Translations under genes and position numbers: made by a program
From: Demequina maris
GTDB lineage: Bacteria > Actinomycetota > Actinomycetes > Actinomycetales > Demequinaceae
Assembly: GCF_000971155.1 (NCBI RefSeq)
Contig: NZ_BBLX01000006.1
Coordinates: forward strand, 165,833 to 229,832
Length of the DNA stretch: 64,000 nucleotides
Direction of reading: 5' to 3'
The notes under the pieces: model-generated
Database searches by the model: none
What the model saw: only the letters and a program-made list of their open reading frames with translations
Told to the model about the DNA's origin: nothing
Shown here: piece after piece, positions 60,791 to 64,000 of the stretch
Layout: each line of letters starts with the position of its first letter
How positions within the stretch are numbered: the stretch's first letter is position 1

Positions 60791-61989
60791 GGCGCGTCAC
60801 CCCTCTCCAGCTCGACCGGGTCACCCGGACGGTCGGCCGCGGCGACGCGTCCGAGCGGCTGGCACGCGCCCGTGTCGCGGCGCTGAGCGTCGTCGGGCAT
60901 CCCGGCCTGTGCGTGCCGCTCGACGTGGTGCGCGAGGACGACGCGGTCGTGACCTGCGCGCCGCGCGTCGCGGGGGTGCCGCTCGCCCAGGCGGGAAGGG
61001 CGGCCGACCTCGGCGGCTGGGTGTGGCTGGTCGCCGGGATCGCGGAGGCGCTCGCCGCGCTGCACGCGCACGGGCTCGCGCACGGCGACGTCGCGCCGGG
61101 CAACGTGGTCGTGGGCGCGCGCCCGGTGCTCGTCGACCTCGTGGCGCCCGCCCTCGGCGGTGAGCGGGGCACGCCGGGCTTCGCCGGCCCCGAGCGTGCC
61201 GCCGGCGGCCCGCCTTCGCCGGCGGACGACGTGCACGCGCTGGGCGCGGTGGCGCTGGCCGCCGCGCATCCGTCGTTGCGGGCCGTCGCCGAGGCCTGGA
61301 TGGCGCCGCTGCTCGACGCGGACCCCGCGCGCCGTCCCTCGGCGGGCGCGGTCGCGCGCGGCATCGTGGCGTGCGCCGCCCCCGTGCGGTGGCGGCCGGA
61401 GGCGCCGGCGGAGCCCGGGAGCGAGGTCGCGCCCCTGGCGCGCACGGCGACGGACCCGCGGGCCTGGCATTGGCGGCTGCGCCGGCGCCCGCTGCGCCTC
61501 GCGGCGGCCTCGTCCGTCGTGGTCGCGGCGGTGTCGTGGGCGGTGTGGGGGCCGCCGCTCGCCACCGTCGTGCCGTCCGCCGGCGCCGGGCCCGCGGAGC
61601 CCGCCGCCGCATCGTCCCTGCCGGATCCGGGCGAGGCCGCGCGCGCCCTCACCGTCGCGCGGGCGGCGGCCATCTCCGAGGGGGACGGGGAGGCGCTGGT
61701 CGCGCTGACGGTGCCGGGCTCATCGGCGTGGGCGACGGCGGCGCGTGAGGCACGGCTGCTCGCCGGGACGGAGCTGCGCGGGCTCGACGTCGACGTGGGG
61801 ACGGCGCGGGTGCTGGAGGCGTCCGGCGGGACGGCCGTGGTGGAGGTCGGCTACCGGCTTGAGGCGCACGCGCGGGTGGGCCCGGCCGGTGCGCGCGTGG
61901 AGATCCCCGCGGAGCGCCAGGAGGTGCGGCTCACGCTCGAGTGGTCGGGGGAGCGGTGGCGGGTGGCGGAGGTCAGCGCTTCGCCATGA
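60787..61989 (+). CDS. membrane-anchored protein with degenerate Ser/Thr kinase-like domain
   Basis: A 400-residue protein. Residues about 15-190 resemble a bacterial Ser/Thr kinase: the catalytic loop reads HGLAHGDVAPGNVVV (near 95-110), the DFG position reads DLV (near 117) and a GTPGFAGPE activation-segment end follows. There is no Gly-rich loop or clear VAIK lysine, and HRD is HGD, so it is likely a pseudokinase. A basic stretch and one membrane helix (about 236-256) lead to an outer domain. The GTG start is inside a hairpin and the true start may be a little further in. Confidence 0.65.
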   Translation: MRRVTPLQLDRVTRTVGRGDASERLARARVAALSVVGHPGLCVPLDVVREDDAVVTCAPRVAGVPLAQAGRAADLGGWVWLVAGIAEALAALHAHGLAHGDVAPGNVVVGARPVLVDLVAPALGGERGTPGFAGPERAAGGPPSPADDVHALGAVALAAAHPSLRAVAEAWMAPLLDADPARRPSAGAVARGIVACAAPVRWRPEAPAEPGSEVAPLARTATDPRAWHWRLRRRPLRLAAASSVVVAAVSWAVWGPPLATVVPSAGAGPAEPAAASSLPDPGEAARALTVARAAAISEGDGEALVALTVPGSSAWATAAREARLLAGTELRGLDVDVGTARVLEASGGTAVVEVGYRLEAHARVGPAGARVEIPAERQEVRLTLEWSGERWRVAEVSASP

Positions 61990-62875
61990 CCCAGCGGGCG
62001 GCGTCCTCGATGGTGGGGTGACGCCACTCGAAGCCCAGCCGGCTAAGGACGCCCGGGATGCCGCGCGTGGAGGACAGCAGGTCCTCGATGGCGCGGCCCA
62101 CCGCCGCCTCGAGCACGAAGGCCGGGACGTGGAAGCCGGGGCGGCGGCCCGCGGCTTCGGAGAGCGCGCGGATGAGCGCGGCGTCGCGCGCCGGGTGCGG
62201 GGCGATCGCGTTGACCGCGCCGTCGTGGTCGGAGTCGATGAGGAAGCGCAGCGCACGGATGTGGTCCTCGAGCGTGATCCACGAGTGCCAGGCGTCGCCC
62301 TTGCCCAGGGTGCCGAGGAGGCCCTTGGTGACGAGCGGCAGGAGGCGCTCGGCGAAGCCGCCGTGGGGGGCGAGGACCAGCCCGGTGCGCACCGTGACCG
62401 TGCGGATGCCGGCGTCGCGGGCGGGCTGCGCCGCGGCCTCCCAGTCGGTGACGATGTCTGCCAGGACGGTGTGGCCGGGGGTGGAGCGCTCGGAGAGGGT
62501 CTCCTCGCCGCGCGAGCCGTAGTAGCCCATGGACGAGCCCTGGAGGAGGACGCCGCCGAAGCCGGCGCCCTTGTCGTCGCCCAGCAGGGCGTCGACGATC
62601 GTGCGTGTCGAGTCGACGCGGGACCCGCGCACGACCTCGACGTACGAGTCGGTGAGGCGCTTGTCGCCGATGGACGCGCCCGCGAGGTTGACGACGGCGT
62701 CCGCGGACCGCACGAGGTCCGCGTCGATGGTGCCCGCGGCGGGGTCCCACCGCGACTCGTGGGGTCCCACCGGGGTACGCCGCACGAGGGCGACCACATC
62801 GTGGCCGCCCTCGTGCAGGGACTGGGTGAGCGCCGTGCCGATGAGCCCCGAGGAGCCCGAGATCACGACGCGCAT
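61973..62875 (-). CDS. TIGR01777 family epimerase (SDR39U1-like)
   Basis: A 300-residue extended SDR: VVISGSSGLIGTALTQSL at the N-terminus, VNLAGASIGDKRLTDS, the active-site region QGSSMGYYGSRGEE, and a C-terminal DUF1731 part with FEWRHPTIEDAARWV. The family is widespread and its substrate unknown. It lies between lip genes and sucB, a frequent actinobacterial arrangement. It ends 17 bases inside the convergent kinase-like gene and starts 19 bases from the sucB stop. Confidence 0.87.
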   Translation of the reverse strand: MRVVISGSSGLIGTALTQSLHEGGHDVVALVRRTPVGPHESRWDPAAGTIDADLVRSADAVVNLAGASIGDKRLTDSYVEVVRGSRVDSTRTIVDALLGDDKGAGFGGVLLQGSSMGYYGSRGEETLSERSTPGHTVLADIVTDWEAAAQPARDAGIRTVTVRTGLVLAPHGGFAERLLPLVTKGLLGTLGKGDAWHSWITLEDHIRALRFLIDSDHDGAVNAIAPHPARDAALIRALSEAAGRRPGFHVPAFVLEAAVGRAIEDLLSSTRGIPGVLSRLGFEWRHPTIEDAARWVMAKR

Positions 62876-62894
62876 GTGCAGTTGTCCTTGTCGC

Positions 62895-64000
62895 TTACAG
62901 GCCGAGCTCGGACTCGAACTCGCCCGCCTCGACGATGCGCTTCACGGTCTGCAGGAAGCGGGCCGCGTCCGCGCCGTCCACGATGCGGTGGTCGTAGCTG
63001 AGCGGCAGGTAGGCCATCGGGCGCACCGAGATGACGTCCTCGCCGTCCGGGCCCTTGACCACGACCGGCTTCTTGACGATCGCGCAGGTGGCGAGGATGC
63101 CGACCTGGGGCGCCGGGACGATCGGGGTGTCGAACAGCGTGCCGCCCGAGCCGGTGTTGGTCACCGAGAAGGTGCCGCCCGAGATCTCGTCGGAGCTGAG
63201 GCCGCCCTCGCGCGCCTTGGTGGCGAGGTCGACGATGCCCTTGGCGTGGTCGACGATCGTCTTCGAGTCCGCGTCCTTGAGCGTCGGCAGCATGAGGCCC
63301 TTGGGGGTGTCCACCGCGAGCGACAGGTTGACCGACGGGTGGTACACGATGCTGTCGTCCACCACGGAGGCGTTGAGGAACGCGTGCTCCTGCAGGGCGA
63401 TCGCGGTCGCGCGGGTGAAGAACGGCAGGAACGTGAGGTTCACGCCGTGCTTCTCGGCGAACGCGGCCTTGCTCTTGGCGCGGAGCGCCCAGATCTTGGT
63501 GCAGTCGACCTCGACCACGGAGGTGAGCTGCGCCATGCCGTGCAGCGACTCCATCATCTTGTCGGCCGTGATCTTGCGGATCCGGGTCATCTTGACCGTC
63601 TGGCCGCGCAGCTCCGAGACCTCGACCTCGTTGGCCGAGGGCTTGGCGGCCGCGGGCGCCGCGGCGGCGGCAGGAGCGGCCGGGGCGGCGGTGGCCGCCG
63701 CGAGGACGTCCTCCTTGCGGATGCGGCCGCCCACGCCGGTGCCGGTGAGGGCGCCGAGGTCGACGCCCTTCTCGGCGGCGAGCTTGCGGACGATCGGGGT
63801 GACGTAGCCCGAGCCGGACGACGCGGCCGCTGCGGGAGCGGCAGGCGCAGCCGGGGCGGCGGGTGCCGCAGGAGCGGCGGGCGCGGCGGCGGCGGGTGCC
63901 GGGGGAGCAGGCGGTGCCGCCGGCGCGGGGGCCGGGGAGGCAGGGGCCGGGGCCGGAGCCGCGGGAGCCTCGGCCGCGGGGGCGGCCGCCGGTGCGGGGG
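62895..64000 (-). CDS. sucB: 2-oxoglutarate dehydrogenase E2 component (dihydrolipoamide succinyltransferase), 5' part missing
   Basis: The reading frame is open from the stop at 62895 to the window edge, giving at least 368 residues. From the edge it contains a long Ala/Pro linker, then the peripheral subunit-binding domain [20 protein letters not shown] with [14 protein letters not shown], a second short linker and the acyltransferase core with the catalytic [15 protein letters not shown]. The lipoyl domains lie beyond the edge. The enzyme makes succinyl-CoA in the TCA cycle and needs lipoate from LipB/LipA. A GTG inside the PSBD is not a start. Confidence 0.9.
   Translation of the reverse strand, partial: PAPAAAPAAEAPAAPAPAPASPAPAPAAPPAPPAPAAAAPAAPAAPAAPAAPAAPAAAASSGSGYVTPIVRKLAAEKGVDLGALTGTGVGGRIRKEDVLAAATAAPAAPAAAAAPAAAKPSANEVEVSELRGQTVKMTRIRKITADKMMESLHGMAQLTSVVEVDCTKIWALRAKSKAAFAEKHGVNLTFLPFFTRATAIALQEHAFLNASVVDDSIVYHPSVNLSLAVDTPKGLMLPTLKDADSKTIVDHAKGIVDLATKAREGGLSSDEISGGTFSVTNTGSGGTLFDTPIVPAPQVGILATCAIVKKPVVVKGPDGEDVISVRPMAYLPLSYDHRIVDGADAARFLQTVKRIVEAGEFESELGL

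Noticed and set aside
58557..61673. Open frame of about 1,000 codons on the minus strand across the MMPL and kinase-like genes
   Set aside because: It is low-complexity Arg/Glu/His/Asp-rich translation with no motif, spanning two real genes and a terminator; typical antisense artefact of high GC.
1..64000. CRISPR array, prophage, transposon or toxin-antitoxin pair
   Set aside because: No regularly spaced repeats, integrase, transposase, structural phage gene or small antitoxin-toxin pair is visible. The short repeats found are interspersed, not arrayed.

Overview
The window is one 64 kb stretch of very GC-rich DNA (by eye well above 70 % G+C, with almost every third codon position G or C). 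Gene content and order point to a chromosome of an actinobacterium, most likely a Micrococcales member near Cellulomonadaceae or Demequinaceae. Pointers are polyphosphate glucokinase, two glutamine synthetases plus GlnE, a DUF4191/RDD/lipA/lipB neighbourhood as in mycobacteria, a perfect actinobacterial GlnR box, PadR/TetR/LacI/GntR regulators, GTG starts and ATGA/GTGA overlaps. I see no rRNA, tRNA, CRISPR array, transposase or phage gene. About 57 protein genes fill the window, and no gap between genes exceeds 300 bases.

Layout. 1-13.8 kb: end of an LCP cell-wall ligase gene, an MpaB-type oxygenase, a Wzy/O-antigen-ligase-like membrane protein, a zinc alcohol dehydrogenase, a lipoprotein HNH nuclease, a long-chain acyl-CoA ligase divergent from a PadR regulator with a clear palindromic operator, a GNAT enzyme, the coupled pair map-ppgK, a DUF1254 protein, an epimerase and panB. 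13.8-20.8 kb: nadE, then glnA2-glnE and a membrane protein. 20.9-24.6 kb: alpha-glucosidase, LacI regulator and PfkB kinase, with a perfect LacI-type box upstream. 24.8-28.8 kb: ribA, a DUF2235 hydrolase, an APC antiporter and a ZIP-like transporter. 28.9-33.3 kb: a GntR-prpD-prpB-prpC operon for the 2-methylcitrate cycle (propionate use). 33.3-40.1 kb: TetR with a divergent MFS pump, a quinone-oxidoreductase-like enzyme, a UvrD-type helicase with a C-terminal zinc finger, and an MBL-fold hydrolase.

40.1-50.9 kb is the most unusual part: a catabolic island with a ribose-type ABC importer, a flavodoxin-fold protein carrying a zinc ribbon, a ketopantoate-reductase-like enzyme, a fusion of two HbpS/GlcG domains, and one SDR reading leftward. 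Reading rightward are a second SDR lacking the usual catalytic Tyr, a predicted bicovalent FAD oxidase, a VOC protein and an MFS transporter. Three promoters in the island carry the same palindrome, TGAAAG-N3-CTTTCA, just downstream of a putative -10 box, so they look like one regulon whose regulator is not in the window. The substrate is unknown. This is the best candidate here for an undescribed pathway.

51-64 kb: a beta-lactamase-fold hydrolase and a GNAT enzyme, glnA1 with its GlnR box, RDD and HAD proteins, DUF4191, lipB-lipA, an MMPL transporter, a kinase-like membrane protein with a degenerate active site, a TIGR01777 epimerase and the start-less end of sucB (2-oxoglutarate dehydrogenase E2), which uses the lipoate made by LipB/LipA.

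Two DNA-level signals span the window. A 9-mer, GACGATGCG (usually GGACGATGCGSCGG), recurs roughly 35-40 times in genes and gaps alike. GGGGGAG occurs about 28 times on the + strand and never, by eye, on the other strand, regardless of gene direction, as expected of a replication-oriented skewed oligomer.
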